Positions 55,221 through 63,973 of a stretch of 64,000 nt of DNA are shown piece after piece. The position numbers and the translations under genes were made by a program. Source of the DNA: Brevibacterium moorei (GTDB lineage Bacteria; Actinomycetota; Actinomycetes; Actinomycetales; Brevibacteriaceae). Every line of letters begins with the position of its first letter. The first letter of the stretch is position 1. The stretch lies in contig NZ_JANIJX010000004.1 in the NCBI RefSeq assembly GCF_024580735.1, positions 1 through 64,000 of the forward strand. The letters run 5' to 3'. The notes beneath the pieces were generated by a model. It ran no database searches, had not been told where the DNA came from, and worked only from the letters and a program-made list of their open reading frames with translations.

Positions 55221-56143
55221 GTGCGCCGGACGCGGGGACTGCGGGCCGGCACCGGGTAACCGGGTCCGCGGCTCGCCTGGACCTGCCCGGCTGTCAGGCG
55301 GGGCCGGGGAATCCGGCGATCATGGCGGTCGTCAACCGGTCCACCGACTCCTTCTACGTGTCATCGGCATCCACCGCCGCGGCGGTCGCCGCGGCCCGTG
55401 CCGCCTGGGAGGCCGGCGCTACGATCGTCGACATCGGGGGAGTGCGCGCCGGACGCGGCCCCGCGGTCAGCGCCTCCCAGGAGATCGACTTGGTGGCGCC
55501 CATCGTGGCGGCGGTCGGCGCAGAACTGCCCGAACTCGTCATCAGCGTCGACACCTGGCGCGCCGAGGTCGGTGCCGCGGTGATCGACGCCGGCGCCCTG
55601 ATCATCAACGACACCTGGGCGGGCTACGATCCCGAGCTGACCCGAGTGGCCGCAGCCGGCGGCTGTGCCCTGGTCTGCTCGCACACGGGCGGCCTCGATC
55701 CGCGCACCGATGCCCACCGCAACCGGTACGGCCTGGCGAGTCCGGACTTCGCACGGGCTCTGGACACCGGCCTGGCAGCGCTGGTGGAGCGGGCCCGGGC
55801 GGCCGGCATGCCCGATGAGCGCATCATCGTCGACCCCACCCCGGACTTCGGGAAGAACACATACCAGTCCCTGCAGGTGATGCGCGAACTGCCGCGCCTG
55901 AGCGCGGGTGCCCATGCCGTCCTCCTGGCGATCTCCCGGAAGGACTTCGTCGGCGAATCCGTGGGCGTGGACACCCCCGCCCAACGGTTGCCTGCGACAC
56001 TGGCGGCCACGGCCCTGGCCATCGAAGCGGGCGTGGGGCTGATCCGCACCCACGATGTGGCCGCAACACGGCAGGTCATCGACATGGTTCTGGCGATCAC
56101 CGGGGCCCGGCCACCGCGCCGGGCGCTGCGCGGGCTGGTGTGA
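55217..56143 (+). CDS. Dihydropteroate synthase-like protein (FolP2 type)
   Basis: 308 residues; ATG at 55217 overlaps the dapE stop (ATGA). The DHPS barrel is recognisable (MAVVNRSTDSFY, IINDTWAGYD, DPTPDFGKNT, ISRKDFVGE, RTHDVAAT), but canonical motifs are altered: the first loop reads VNRSTDSF where true DHPS has LNVTPDSF, and the GA-SRPGA loop is replaced by DIGGVRAGRGP. This is the FolP2 branch, which in mycobacteria sits near dapE and is reported to lack pteroate synthase activity. Folate synthesis is therefore not claimed. Confidence 0.82.
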   Translation: MSAPDAGTAGRHRVTGSAARLDLPGCQAGPGNPAIMAVVNRSTDSFYVSSASTAAAVAAARAAWEAGATIVDIGGVRAGRGPAVSASQEIDLVAPIVAAVGAELPELVISVDTWRAEVGAAVIDAGALIINDTWAGYDPELTRVAAAGGCALVCSHTGGLDPRTDAHRNRYGLASPDFARALDTGLAALVERARAAGMPDERIIVDPTPDFGKNTYQSLQVMRELPRLSAGAHAVLLAISRKDFVGESVGVDTPAQRLPATLAATALAIEAGVGLIRTHDVAATRQVIDMVLAITGARPPRRALRGLV

Positions 56144-56169
56144 GCCGGCGGATGTGAAAGAATGAGCGC

Positions 56170-56496
56170 ATGTCCATTTGGCTAGTCATCGGAGTCGCAG
56201 CGGCACTCTTCGTCCTGGTCGTGGCCCTGGCGGGGTCGCTGGGCGTGTTCAATCAACCCATGTCCCAGGAGACCACCTCGGTACCGGTGGCCGCGCTGCC
56301 GGAGGGCTTCGCACCCGAGGAACTGTCGACCCTGCGCTTCACCCCGGCGCTGCGCGGCTACCGGCCCGACGAGGTCGATGCGGTCCTGGATGGGTGCCGG
56401 CTGCGGATCGCGGAGCTCGAGGCCCAGGTGGAGACCGGTGCACAGCCGGCGCCCGCGCAGCTCGCCCCAGTCCCCAAGGAGCCGTCCGATTCCTGA
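56170..56496 (+). CDS. Membrane-anchored DivIVA-domain protein
   Basis: 108 residues. One N-terminal membrane segment (IWLVIGVAAALFVLVVALAGSL), then the DivIVA N-terminal motif LSTLRFTPALRGYRPDEVDAVLDG followed by a short helix and a Pro/Ala-rich end. The conserved neighbour of DUF3117 in actinobacteria (Rv1209-like). Possibly binds curved membrane or other polar proteins. AAGAAT lies 6 bp before the ATG. Confidence 0.82.
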   Translation: MSIWLVIGVAAALFVLVVALAGSLGVFNQPMSQETTSVPVAALPEGFAPEELSTLRFTPALRGYRPDEVDAVLDGCRLRIAELEAQVETGAQPAPAQLAPVPKEPSDS

Positions 56497-56584
56497 GAGG
56501 GTTCCCCTGCGGTGGGAGGCGGCCGCAGCCCGGAAGCGCAGCCGTGAGCGGGGGCAACGGACTCGTTATGCGGCCGATGAGGGT

Positions 56585-57787
56585 GTGGGGCTCTTCCCGC
56601 GGACGCTCAGCCGGTCCGGTCTGGACCGGCTGGGGACATGGCTTCTGGCACTGCCCGTCTGGCTCCAGGCGCTGGCCGTCTACGCTGCGTCGCGGGTGGT
56701 ATCGCTGTTCATCATGGCCGCCGCGGCACGGCGCCAGGGACCGTCCTGGTGGACCGAGGGCGAGAGCGCCCCACTGCGCGTCTTTCTGAACTTCTGGGAT
56801 GCCGGCTGGTATGAGAGGATCGCCACCGAGGGCTATCCGAGCGTCCTGCCGCTGCGCGAGGACGGTTCCGTGGGGCAGAGCTCCTGGGCCTTCTATCCTC
56901 TGCATCCCTGGCTGGCCGGATGGACCGCTCAGGTCACCGGCCTTGACTACCAACTGGTGTCACCGCTGCTGTCCACTCTGTACGCCGCCGGGGCGGCCGT
57001 GTTGGTGCTCCATCTGTTCCGGCTGCACGCGAGCGCCGAGCAGGCCCTGACCGGGCTGGCCGTCACCTTCTTCTTTCCCGCAGCAGTCGTATTCAACACC
57101 GGCTATGCCGAGGCGCTGACGTTCCTGCTACTGGCCGCGGCCCTCCTGCTGGTCGCCCGGCGGCACTACCTGTGGGCGATCCCGGTGGTGTTCCTCATGG
57201 ACCTGTCCCGGCCGATCGGTGTGGCGTTCTCCTTCTTCATGCTGGTCCACCTGGTATCGCGCAGCATCCGGCGCCGCGACGAGGCATATCCGGTTCCCCA
57301 GATCGTGTGCTCGTGGGCACTGGGCGTGCTCTCCTGCTGTGCGGCACTGGTCCATCCTGTGGCGGCCTGGATCGTCACCGGGCAACCGCGGGCCTACTTC
57401 GATACCGAATCCGCGTGGACCGGGCATTCACAGGTCTTCGTCCAATGGGTGAGGATGTCGGAGGATCTGGCCGGATCCTGGGGGCCGGTCCTCCTGGCCG
57501 TGCTTCTCGTAGGCCTGGCCGGAATGATCTTCGGCCCGGCAGGTCGGTTGATGGGCCTCACCGGCCAGCTGTTCGTCTCCTGTTATGTGGTCTACCTATT
57601 GCTGTTCTTCACTCCGCAGACCTCGACACTGCGGCTGATGCTGCCGATGTTCCCCCTGTCGCTGGTCCTGGCGAAGTCCCGGTCCTGGACCAATCGAATC
57701 GTGGTCCTCGTCCTGGCGACGGTGTTGCAGATCGTCTTCGTGCAGTATCTCTGGGCCTTCAGCCCCGGTTCTATCCAGCCGCCGTGA
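56585..57787 (+). CDS. PIG-V-like mannosyltransferase, multi-pass membrane protein
   Basis: About 400 residues; the start is uncertain (GTG 56585 is the best in-frame candidate after the previous stop). About ten membrane segments. The extracytoplasmic loop after TM1 has FLNFWDAGWYERIATEGYP, the acidic DxxxY/E pattern of PIG-V (GPI mannosyltransferase 2) and related GT-C enzymes, followed by SWAFYPLHPWLAG. Family members use polyprenyl-phosphomannose to decorate glycolipids or glycans. Substrate unknown. Confidence 0.78.
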   Translation: MGLFPRTLSRSGLDRLGTWLLALPVWLQALAVYAASRVVSLFIMAAAARRQGPSWWTEGESAPLRVFLNFWDAGWYERIATEGYPSVLPLREDGSVGQSSWAFYPLHPWLAGWTAQVTGLDYQLVSPLLSTLYAAGAAVLVLHLFRLHASAEQALTGLAVTFFFPAAVVFNTGYAEALTFLLLAAALLLVARRHYLWAIPVVFLMDLSRPIGVAFSFFMLVHLVSRSIRRRDEAYPVPQIVCSWALGVLSCCAALVHPVAAWIVTGQPRAYFDTESAWTGHSQVFVQWVRMSEDLAGSWGPVLLAVLLVGLAGMIFGPAGRLMGLTGQLFVSCYVVYLLLFFTPQTSTLRLMLPMFPLSLVLAKSRSWTNRIVVLVLATVLQIVFVQYLWAFSPGSIQPP

Positions 57788-57926
57788 TCCCGGGGTCGGG
57801 GGAGTGCCCGGGTGGGAAATCAGGCGGTCGCATCGGTGTGTGGGTAGCAGTTACCCTGCCGATAGTGGATAATAAGAGGGGTACGCGTTCACGGTACTCA
57901 TATCAATTGAAAGGGAAAGTGCTCTT

Positions 57927-58091
57927 ATGGCAGCTCAGAAGCCCCGTACGGGTGACGGCCCGCTCGAAGTCACCAAAGAAGGTCGCGGGCTGGTTCTCCG
58001 CCTGCCGGTGGAAGGCGGGGGCCGCCTGGTCATCGAGATCACCCCTGAGGAGGCGCAGTCGCTGCATTCGGTACTCGCCGAGGTGATCTGA
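57927..58091 (+). CDS. DUF3117 protein
   Basis: 54 residues: MAAQKPRTGDGPLEVTKEGR, followed by a GLVLRLPVEGG strand and the end EEAQSLHSVLAEVI. Too short for most gene finders but a near-universal actinobacterial family (Rv1211). AAGGGAAA lies 10 bases upstream of the ATG, and a clear terminator follows. The function is unknown. Confidence 0.93.
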   Translation: MAAQKPRTGDGPLEVTKEGRGLVLRLPVEGGGRLVIEITPEEAQSLHSVLAEVI

Positions 58092-58110
58092 GAACCTGTT
58101 GACGAAGGTC

Positions 58111-58149
58111 GGGGCGGTACGGGGACAACCCGTACCGCCCCTGACTTTT
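58111..58149 (+). terminator. Intrinsic terminator of the DUF3117 gene
   Basis: A 13-bp stem GGGGCGGTACGGG / CCCGTACCGCCCC with loop GACAA, followed four bases later by TTTT. Confidence 0.85.
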
Positions 58150-58162
58150 CCCGAGGAACTCC

Positions 58163-58807
58163 TCACCCCTGCTGCGGATGCCGTTGCAGAACGAGTAGGC
58201 CCGCATCGACGGGCAGAATGAGCCTCTCCAGATCGGCGCGGGTGGAAACGAGCGCCAGCACTGTGCGCATCACGGCTGCCCGCGGACTGCGGTCACGTGG
58301 GTCGGCGACGGCCCCCGACAGCAGGGCGTCGTTGATGATCAACAGCCCGCCCGGGGCCAGCCGATCCACCGCCACCGGGATCAACTTGTCGTAGCACAGC
58401 GGATCGGCATCGATGAACACGCACTCGTAGGCTGTCCGTGCCAGCCGGGCGAGGACGTCCTCCCCACGACCGGTGATCAGCCGCATGCGGTGCGCCCGGA
58501 TACCCGCCAGGTCGGCCAGTTCCCGGGTCACCGCCTGGCGGGGAGCGCTGACATCGATACTGGTCAGTATTCCGCCGGCGGGCATGGCGCGCAGAAGACT
58601 CAACGCGGACACCCCCGTGCCGGTGCCGACTTCGATTGCGGCGGCCGGCGCGGCCAGGCGCGTCAGGAACTCCAGAATCTTCGAACTCGTCGGTGACAGC
58701 GGCTCACACCCATAATCGTCTGCGACTTGGCGAGCGGCTTCGACCACCGGGTCGGCGGCGTTGAAACGGTCGGCGTAACGAGCTTGGCCCGCCCAGTCTC
58801 TTGACAC
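58163..58807 (-). CDS. Class I O-methyltransferase (Rv1220c-like)
   Basis: 214 residues from the GTG at 58807 (AAGGAG upstream). SAM motif AIEVGTGTGVSALSLL, ILTSIDVSAPRQA, and the CaffeoylCoA-OMT-like metal site region VFIDADPLCYDKLI. In the M. tuberculosis synteny this gene sits next to sigE; here the sigE-rseA-htrA genes are missing. Substrate unknown. Confidence 0.86.
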   Translation of the reverse strand: MSRDWAGQARYADRFNAADPVVEAARQVADDYGCEPLSPTSSKILEFLTRLAAPAAAIEVGTGTGVSALSLLRAMPAGGILTSIDVSAPRQAVTRELADLAGIRAHRMRLITGRGEDVLARLARTAYECVFIDADPLCYDKLIPVAVDRLAPGGLLIINDALLSGAVADPRDRSPRAAVMRTVLALVSTRADLERLILPVDAGLLVLQRHPQQG

Positions 58808-58873
58808 GCGCACTCCTTCAACTGCCACATGCGGACCCACCGCGGGTCCGACACTCAAGTGTAATGCCGTCGA

Positions 58874-59209
58874 TCACCTTGCGGGCAGATCGGCGAGAGC
58901 AGTCACACAGGCCGCGGCCCATGTCGCCTCGTCGACCCGGTGCTCCGGTAGGCGGGCTCTGGTCCCCACATGGGCGACCTCTTCATCCTCCCAGTGGGGC
59001 CGGGCCCTGACCGCCAGGGCCGCGGGCAGCTCCCCACGGGCATTGACGATGCGCCACCAGCTCACGTTCGCCCCGTAGACGGACATGATCCGGCCGACCA
59101 GCCGCGGCGAGGTCCCGGCCAGTCTGGCCACCATCCCGTAGGTGGCCAGGCGGCCCGCTGGCACGCACTCACAACAGCGCAGCACTCTTTCCACCACAAG
59201 ATCATCCAT
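58874..59209 (-). CDS. Alkyltransferase-like (ATL) DNA-damage protein
   Basis: 111 residues from the ATG at 59209. MGMT DNA-binding domain: CVPAGRLATYGMVARLAGTS with the helix-turn-helix Arg finger region (PRLVGRIM), then VSWWRIVNARGELP where MGMT has the active-site PCHRV; the Cys is replaced by Trp. Such ATL proteins bind O6-alkylguanine and flag it for nucleotide excision repair instead of removing the alkyl group. Divergent from tatB. Confidence 0.88.
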   Translation of the reverse strand: MDDLVVERVLRCCECVPAGRLATYGMVARLAGTSPRLVGRIMSVYGANVSWWRIVNARGELPAALAVRARPHWEDEEVAHVGTRARLPEHRVDEATWAAACVTALADLPAR

Positions 59210-59238
59210 GACCGTCCAAGTCTTGCACACGCACGGAC

Positions 59239-59250
59239 TAGAATGGAGCC
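59239..59250 (+). promoter_or_regulatory. Leaderless promoter of tatB
   Basis: TAGAAT (59239-59244) then 6 bases and the ATG at 59251. Confidence 0.7.
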
Positions 59251-59652
59251 ATGATTGGCATCAACGGCACCGAGTTCGTCATCATCGTCGTCGTTGCCCT
59301 CATCGTGATCGGCCCCAAACGGATCCCGGAGTACGCTCAGCAGCTGCGCGACCTGGTCCGGGGGCTGAAATCCCAGGCGCAGGGCCTCCGCGATGACCTG
59401 CGCAAGGACATGGGCGATGAGTTCGACGAGGTGGACTGGGCGAAGCTCGACCCCCGGCAGTACGATCCCCGGCGCATCGTCAAGGAAGCCCTGGCCGAGG
59501 ACGATGCGCCCAGTGCGGCGGCCGCCCGGGCCTCGGAGTCCGCTCAACAGCAGGCCACCCTGGTCGAGGAGTCGCCGATCCAGCGCTATGCGAAACAGGC
59601 CAGGCTGCGCGACACCAGCCAGGCGGCACCCTTCGACCCGGACGCCACCTAG
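59251..59652 (+). CDS. tatB: Sec-independent translocase TatB
   Basis: 133 residues. One N-terminal membrane helix (INGTEFVIIVVVALIVIGPKRIPEY) with the hinge GP and the amphipathic helix (LRDLVRGLKSQAQGLRDDLRK), then EVDWAKLDPRQYDPRRIV, the TatB pattern of actinobacteria. Forms the Tat receptor with TatC. Codon and position match the Rv1224 synteny. Leaderless promoter. Confidence 0.92.
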   Translation: MIGINGTEFVIIVVVALIVIGPKRIPEYAQQLRDLVRGLKSQAQGLRDDLRKDMGDEFDEVDWAKLDPRQYDPRRIVKEALAEDDAPSAAAARASESAQQQATLVEESPIQRYAKQARLRDTSQAAPFDPDAT

Positions 59653-59660
59653 GCGCCGGC

Positions 59661-60830
59661 TCAGCCCAGATTCAGCGGCAGCGACCTGCCCGCCAGTCCG
59701 CGGGCGCGGTGGCTCAGGCCGCGGGCGATGCGGGAGATCTCCAGTGCCGCCGGCGTCTGCCGGGCGGCGGCATCGAGCACAGCGGGAAGGCCCGCATCTG
59801 CGGCCTCGCGCAGCTTCGGCTCCAGCGGGACGCTGCCCAGCAGGGGCACGTCCTGGTCGGTGATCCGGGCCAGTCCGGCGACGACCTGCGCACCGCCGCC
59901 GGTTCCGAAGACCTCCATCCGGGTGCCGTCCGGCAGCTGTAGATACGACATGTTCTCCACCACTCCGGCAACGCGCTGCTTGGTCTGCCTGGCGATCGCG
60001 CCGGCGCGTTCGGCGACGGTCGCCGCGGCCTGCTGCGGGGTCGTGACGACGATGAGTTCCGCATTCGGCAGTAGCTGCGCCACACTGATCGCAACGTCCC
60101 CGGTGCCCGGGGGCAGGTCCAGCAGGAGAACGTCGAGGTCGCCCCAGAACACATCGGTGAGGAACTGTTCGAGTGCACGGTGGAGCATCGGACCGCGCCA
60201 TACGACAGCCTGACCGGGGTCGACGAACATGCCGATGCTCATGACCTTCACTCCGTGGGCGACCTGCGGCAGGATCATATCGTCGAGCTTGGTGGGCTTT
60301 CCGCGCAGTCCGAACATCCCGGGAATCGAGAACCCGTGGATGTCGGCGTCGACCACGCCCACCCGCAATCCGTCGGCAGCCATGGCAGCGGCCAGGTTCG
60401 CAGTCAGGGATGACTTGCCGACCCCGCCCTTGCCCGAGGCGATCGCGTAGACGCGGGTCAGGGAGTCCGGCTGGGTGAAGGGAACGAGGCGTTTACCACC
60501 GGGGGCGCGCAGTTTCTCGCGCAGCCCCTTGCGCTGTTCGGCGCTCATCACCCCCAGCTTCAGGTCCACCTCGGCCAGGCCGGGCAGCTCTGCCAATTCG
60601 GTGTGGACGTCCCGGCTGATCGTGTCCTTCAGCGGGCACCCGGGGACGGTGAGCAGGACCTCGACGTGCGCGGTACCCGCCTCGTCGACCTCGGCGGAGG
60701 CGACCATGCCCAGGCTGACGATGTCACGACGCAGCTCGGGGTCGATGACGCGGGACAGGGCCGCGTGCAGATCCTCTGTGCTGGGCGCCTCGCTGTGGGG
60801 AACAGGTCCCCGGGCCGGTTCAGGAGTCAC
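59661..60830 (-). CDS. mrp: Mrp/ApbC family Fe-S carrier ATPase
   Basis: 389 residues from the GTG at 60830 (GGAGG upstream). N-terminal DUF59/MIP18 domain (VIDPELRRDIVSLGMV, GCPLKDTI), then the P-loop ATPase with deviant Walker A IASGKGGVGKSSLTANLA, switch VVDADIHGFSIPGMFG and LLLDLPPGTGD. The usual CxxC of many Mrp proteins is not visible. Loads or carries Fe-S clusters. Its start overlaps the DUF1003 stop by 11 bases. Confidence 0.93.
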   Translation of the reverse strand: MTPEPARGPVPHSEAPSTEDLHAALSRVIDPELRRDIVSLGMVASAEVDEAGTAHVEVLLTVPGCPLKDTISRDVHTELAELPGLAEVDLKLGVMSAEQRKGLREKLRAPGGKRLVPFTQPDSLTRVYAIASGKGGVGKSSLTANLAAAMAADGLRVGVVDADIHGFSIPGMFGLRGKPTKLDDMILPQVAHGVKVMSIGMFVDPGQAVVWRGPMLHRALEQFLTDVFWGDLDVLLLDLPPGTGDVAISVAQLLPNAELIVVTTPQQAAATVAERAGAIARQTKQRVAGVVENMSYLQLPDGTRMEVFGTGGGAQVVAGLARITDQDVPLLGSVPLEPKLREAADAGLPAVLDAAARQTPAALEISRIARGLSHRARGLAGRSLPLNLG

Positions 60831-61494
60831 CGTGGTCCTCCAGTTCGGCCGCTGCGGCGGCCGCATCTACGTCGGCGATGACCCGGTCCGGGTCACCGCC
60901 GGAGGCCGTCAGGGCATCGGCCAGTCCGGTGCGCTGATCGACCAGACGGGTGATGCGCTCCTCGTATTCGCGCGTCAGGGTGGTCACGGTCTCCTGGTGG
61001 GTCGTCTCGATCTCCTCGAGCAGATCGCGCAGCTCGGAGCGGATGAAATCACGGCCGGCCATGTCCCGCATGGCGATGCGCAGGGACGACACCTCGCGCA
61101 TCAGGTACTCGGTATCGGCCAGGTGGCGCTCGTCGCGGCGCCGGTCGTTTTCGAATTCGATCCGGTCCCGGTCGGCCGAGCGGTTGTCGGCCAGCAGCAG
61201 CAGCGGGGCCGCATAGGACGCCTGGAGGGACAGGATGAGGGTCAGCAGAGTGAAGTTCATGGCCCGCGGATCGAACTGCCATTCCTCGGGCGCCAGCGAA
61301 TTCCAGCCCAGCCACACCGCGCAGATCACCGTCATCCAGAACAGGAAGGCGGGTGTGCCCATGAAACGGGCGATCGCCTCGGCGATGCGGCCGAACATAT
61401 CGGGGTTGACCGACAGTCGGGGCAGCCCCCGGCCCTTGGAACGCGGGGTGTCCAGGGAGTTGGGCTGCGCGGCCTTCCGCTCATCCTCGGCCAT
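60820..61494 (-). CDS. DUF1003 membrane protein
   Basis: 224 residues. Two membrane helices (PAFLFWMTVICAVWLGWNSL and FTLLTLILSLQASYAAPLLLLA), with the DUF1003 motif NRSADRDRIEFENDRR right after. The C-terminal half is a helical, charged coil. Function unknown. It lies between the CBS protein and mrp; all three overlap, forming one operon. Confidence 0.88.
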   Translation of the reverse strand: MAEDERKAAQPNSLDTPRSKGRGLPRLSVNPDMFGRIAEAIARFMGTPAFLFWMTVICAVWLGWNSLAPEEWQFDPRAMNFTLLTLILSLQASYAAPLLLLADNRSADRDRIEFENDRRRDERHLADTEYLMREVSSLRIAMRDMAGRDFIRSELRDLLEEIETTHQETVTTLTREYEERITRLVDQRTGLADALTASGGDPDRVIADVDAAAAAAELEDHGDS

Positions 61495-62791
61495 GTGGCA
61501 CCTCCTGTCGCGTCACCGGGTCCTCCGGATCGTCGTGATCGTCGTGGCGGTGGGCCCGCCAGTCCTCCGGCAGCAGTTCGTCGAGCACATCGTCGACGGT
61601 GATGACCCCGACCAAATGGTCCGTGTCGTCGACCACCGGGATCGAAACCAGGTCGTAAGCGGCCAGGGTGTGGCTGACCTCCGCGATCGAGGCCTCGGTC
61701 CGCAGGGGGTCGATCTCATCGTCGATGATCTCTCCGATCGCCTCCTGTGGTGGCACCCGCAGCAGCTTCTGGATGTGCACCATGCCCAGGTACTTGCCCG
61801 TGGGCGGTTCCAGGGGCTGCCTGCACACGAACACGGCGCCGGCCAGGGCCGCAGGCAGTTCCTCACGGCGGACGTGGGCCAGAGCCTCGGCCACCGTGGT
61901 CTCGGGGGCCAGGATCACCGGCTCGGTGGTCATCAGGCCGCCGGCGGTGTCCTCGTCGTAGGACAGCAGGGTGCGCACGTCCTTGGCGTCCTCCGGCTCC
62001 ATCGCCGAGAGCAGCTCCTCGGCGCGCTCATCGGAGAGCTCACCCAGCAGGTCTGCGGCGTCGTCGGGATCCATCGCCTCGAGCACGTCGGCAGCGCGCT
62101 CCATGTCCAGAGCGCCCACGATCTCGATACTGGTGGTCTCCGGGAGTTCCTCGAGCACGTCTGCAAGGCGTTCGTCGCCCAGTTCCCTGGCGATCTCCAG
62201 CCTGCGCTTGACCGGCATCTCCGTGAGGATATCGGCCAGGTCGGCCGGCTTCGCGTCCTCATAGGCCTGGATGAACTGCGTGGCCTCCTGTTTCAAGTCC
62301 TCCTTGGGGTGGTCGACATCGGACCAGTCGACCTGCAGGGTCTCGCCGCGGTGCCGGAAGCCGAAGGTCCGTTTGACCGACGGGCGCCGCACGAACAGGC
62401 GCGAGACCTCCCATTCGCGATTGCGCTGCAATTCGATCGCGACGTCCTCGACCTGCACCCAGGTGCCGTCCTCGCGCAGTTTGAGCCTGCGGTCGAGCAG
62501 ATCGCCGAGCACCAGGGTCTCCGAATTGCGCTGCTGGAACCTGCGCATGTTGACCAGACCGGTGATCTGCACGCCGCCGGGGTCGATATTGGTCACCCGT
62601 CCGATCGGCACGAAGACCCGCCTGCGCCCCGGGACCTCGACGACGATGCCGATGGCCTTGGGCGGCTGTCTGATGGAGGCGCGGAAGACCACCACGACAT
62701 CGCGCACCCGGCCCACCTGGTCGCCTACGGGGTCGAATACGCCGGTGCCCGCCAGGCGGGCTACGAAGACTCGATTTCCGGTTCCACTCAC
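61481..62791 (-). CDS. CBS-domain protein with MgtE N domain, no channel domain (Rv1232c-like)
   Basis: 436 residues. N-terminal PRC-barrel-like repeats (1-150: VFVARLAGTGVFDPVGDQVGRV), MgtE N-terminal helical superhelix (about 200-290: ADLADILTEMPVKRRLEIARELG, DDAADLLGELSDERAEELL) and two CBS domains (295-415), ending in a His/Asp-rich tail. The MgtE membrane part is missing, so it is a soluble Mg2+-sensor-like protein; it may act on other proteins. Overlaps DUF1003 by 14 bases. Confidence 0.88.
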   Translation of the reverse strand: MSGTGNRVFVARLAGTGVFDPVGDQVGRVRDVVVVFRASIRQPPKAIGIVVEVPGRRRVFVPIGRVTNIDPGGVQITGLVNMRRFQQRNSETLVLGDLLDRRLKLREDGTWVQVEDVAIELQRNREWEVSRLFVRRPSVKRTFGFRHRGETLQVDWSDVDHPKEDLKQEATQFIQAYEDAKPADLADILTEMPVKRRLEIARELGDERLADVLEELPETTSIEIVGALDMERAADVLEAMDPDDAADLLGELSDERAEELLSAMEPEDAKDVRTLLSYDEDTAGGLMTTEPVILAPETTVAEALAHVRREELPAALAGAVFVCRQPLEPPTGKYLGMVHIQKLLRVPPQEAIGEIIDDEIDPLRTEASIAEVSHTLAAYDLVSIPVVDDTDHLVGVITVDDVLDELLPEDWRAHRHDDHDDPEDPVTRQEVPHGRG

Positions 62792-62830
62792 GTCCCTAGC
62801 CTACCGAACGGGCGAGTCGGTGGAACGTGA

Positions 62831-63934
62831 TCAATTCCGCAATCCGGCCCAGGCTGCGGCAAGGTCCGGGGCGAACGAGGCCAGCGGTCGGGGCGCGGTG
62901 GGATCCGTCACAGCGCCGGCGGCGGGCACACCGAGCACCGCGTCGACGATCGCAGTGGACAGCGCATCGGCTCCCGCCGCCCCCAGCGCAGTCAGTGCCA
63001 GGTCCCGTGGGGAATCCTCGGGCAGCTCCTGCGTTCCGCAGGCCAGGGCGAAGACGGTATCCCCGTCGAACAGGGTGTGCGAGGGCCGGACCGCCCTGGC
63101 CAGCCCGGCGTGAGCCGTAGCGGCCAGGCGGGTCGCCTCGGCGGTGTCCAGGCGCGCATTCGTCACAATGCAGGCGATCGTCGTATTGCGTGGGGAATCG
63201 GCAGGTGCACTCCGCTGCCGCCGCTCCCGTTCGGCGGCGAGCGCCGCGCGTTCGGTGCCGGTCAGGCGGGGCAGGGCGATTCCGAAATCGGCCAGCACAC
63301 CCGCGGCGTTGAGCTCGCCACGGGCATCGAGCAGTCCACCGGACGGATTGGCCACGACCAGTGCCGCCACCTGGACCTCGCCCAGGGTGATGAGCGCATG
63401 CCCCAGACCGCCACGGTACAGACCGCGGTCACACCAGGCCCCGAGGCCGGCGCCCACCGATCCCGCCTCACCCAACACCGTGGTATCGCCGGCTGCGGTG
63501 CGACGGGCCGTCAGGGCGGCGCGGGCGGCCGCGGCGCCCGCTGCCAGACCCGGCGGTTCGGTGGGTGTGGCGGCGCGTCCCAGGTCGAAGATCGCAGCGG
63601 CCGGCACGATCGGCACCGTGATGCCGCCGGGCACGGGAGAGCCGACCCCGGATTCGGCCAGCACGTCCTGGACTCCGCGGGCCGCGGCCAGGCCGAAGGC
63701 CGAACCGCCGGTGAGCAGGATCGCATCGGCTCCATAGGACAGGGTGCCGGGTGCCAGGATCGCGGACTCGTGGACGGCCGGACCCCCGCCGCGCACATCG
63801 ACGCCGGCCGTGGTGCCGGGCGCGGGCAGGATGACGGTCGAGCCGGTCGAACCGGACGCGGCGGCCCAGTGTCCCAGGGAGACATCGGTCAGCGAGGCGA
63901 CCGAACGGCCGGGGAACAGAAGTGGGGTGTCCAT
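62831..63934 (-). CDS. P1 family peptidase (DmpA/S58)
   Basis: 367 residues. N-terminal LTDVSLGHWAA and GVDVRGGGPAVHE, the autocleavage/nucleophile region RNTTIACIVTNARLD (Thr in place of the DmpA Ser) and the C-terminal HTLFDGDTVFALACG. These enzymes self-cleave and work as aminopeptidases with a free N-terminal Ser/Thr; some act on beta-peptides. The ATG follows a palindromic operator and a CATACT -10 box at 6 bp. Confidence 0.85.
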   Translation of the reverse strand: MDTPLLFPGRSVASLTDVSLGHWAAASGSTGSTVILPAPGTTAGVDVRGGGPAVHESAILAPGTLSYGADAILLTGGSAFGLAAARGVQDVLAESGVGSPVPGGITVPIVPAAAIFDLGRAATPTEPPGLAAGAAAARAALTARRTAAGDTTVLGEAGSVGAGLGAWCDRGLYRGGLGHALITLGEVQVAALVVANPSGGLLDARGELNAAGVLADFGIALPRLTGTERAALAAERERRQRSAPADSPRNTTIACIVTNARLDTAEATRLAATAHAGLARAVRPSHTLFDGDTVFALACGTQELPEDSPRDLALTALGAAGADALSTAIVDAVLGVPAAGAVTDPTAPRPLASFAPDLAAAWAGLRN

Positions 63935-63935
63935 G

Positions 63936-63950
63936 GGTACAGTATGTACC
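63936..63950. promoter_or_regulatory. Palindromic operator candidate in the divergent promoter
   Basis: GGTACA-GTA-TGTACC is a perfect inverted repeat located one base upstream of the P1 peptidase ATG and overlapping its -10 box, and 23 bp before the rightward GTG at 63974. Confidence 0.55.
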
Positions 63951-63973
63951 GAAGCGAAGGCGAAGGAGGCCGC

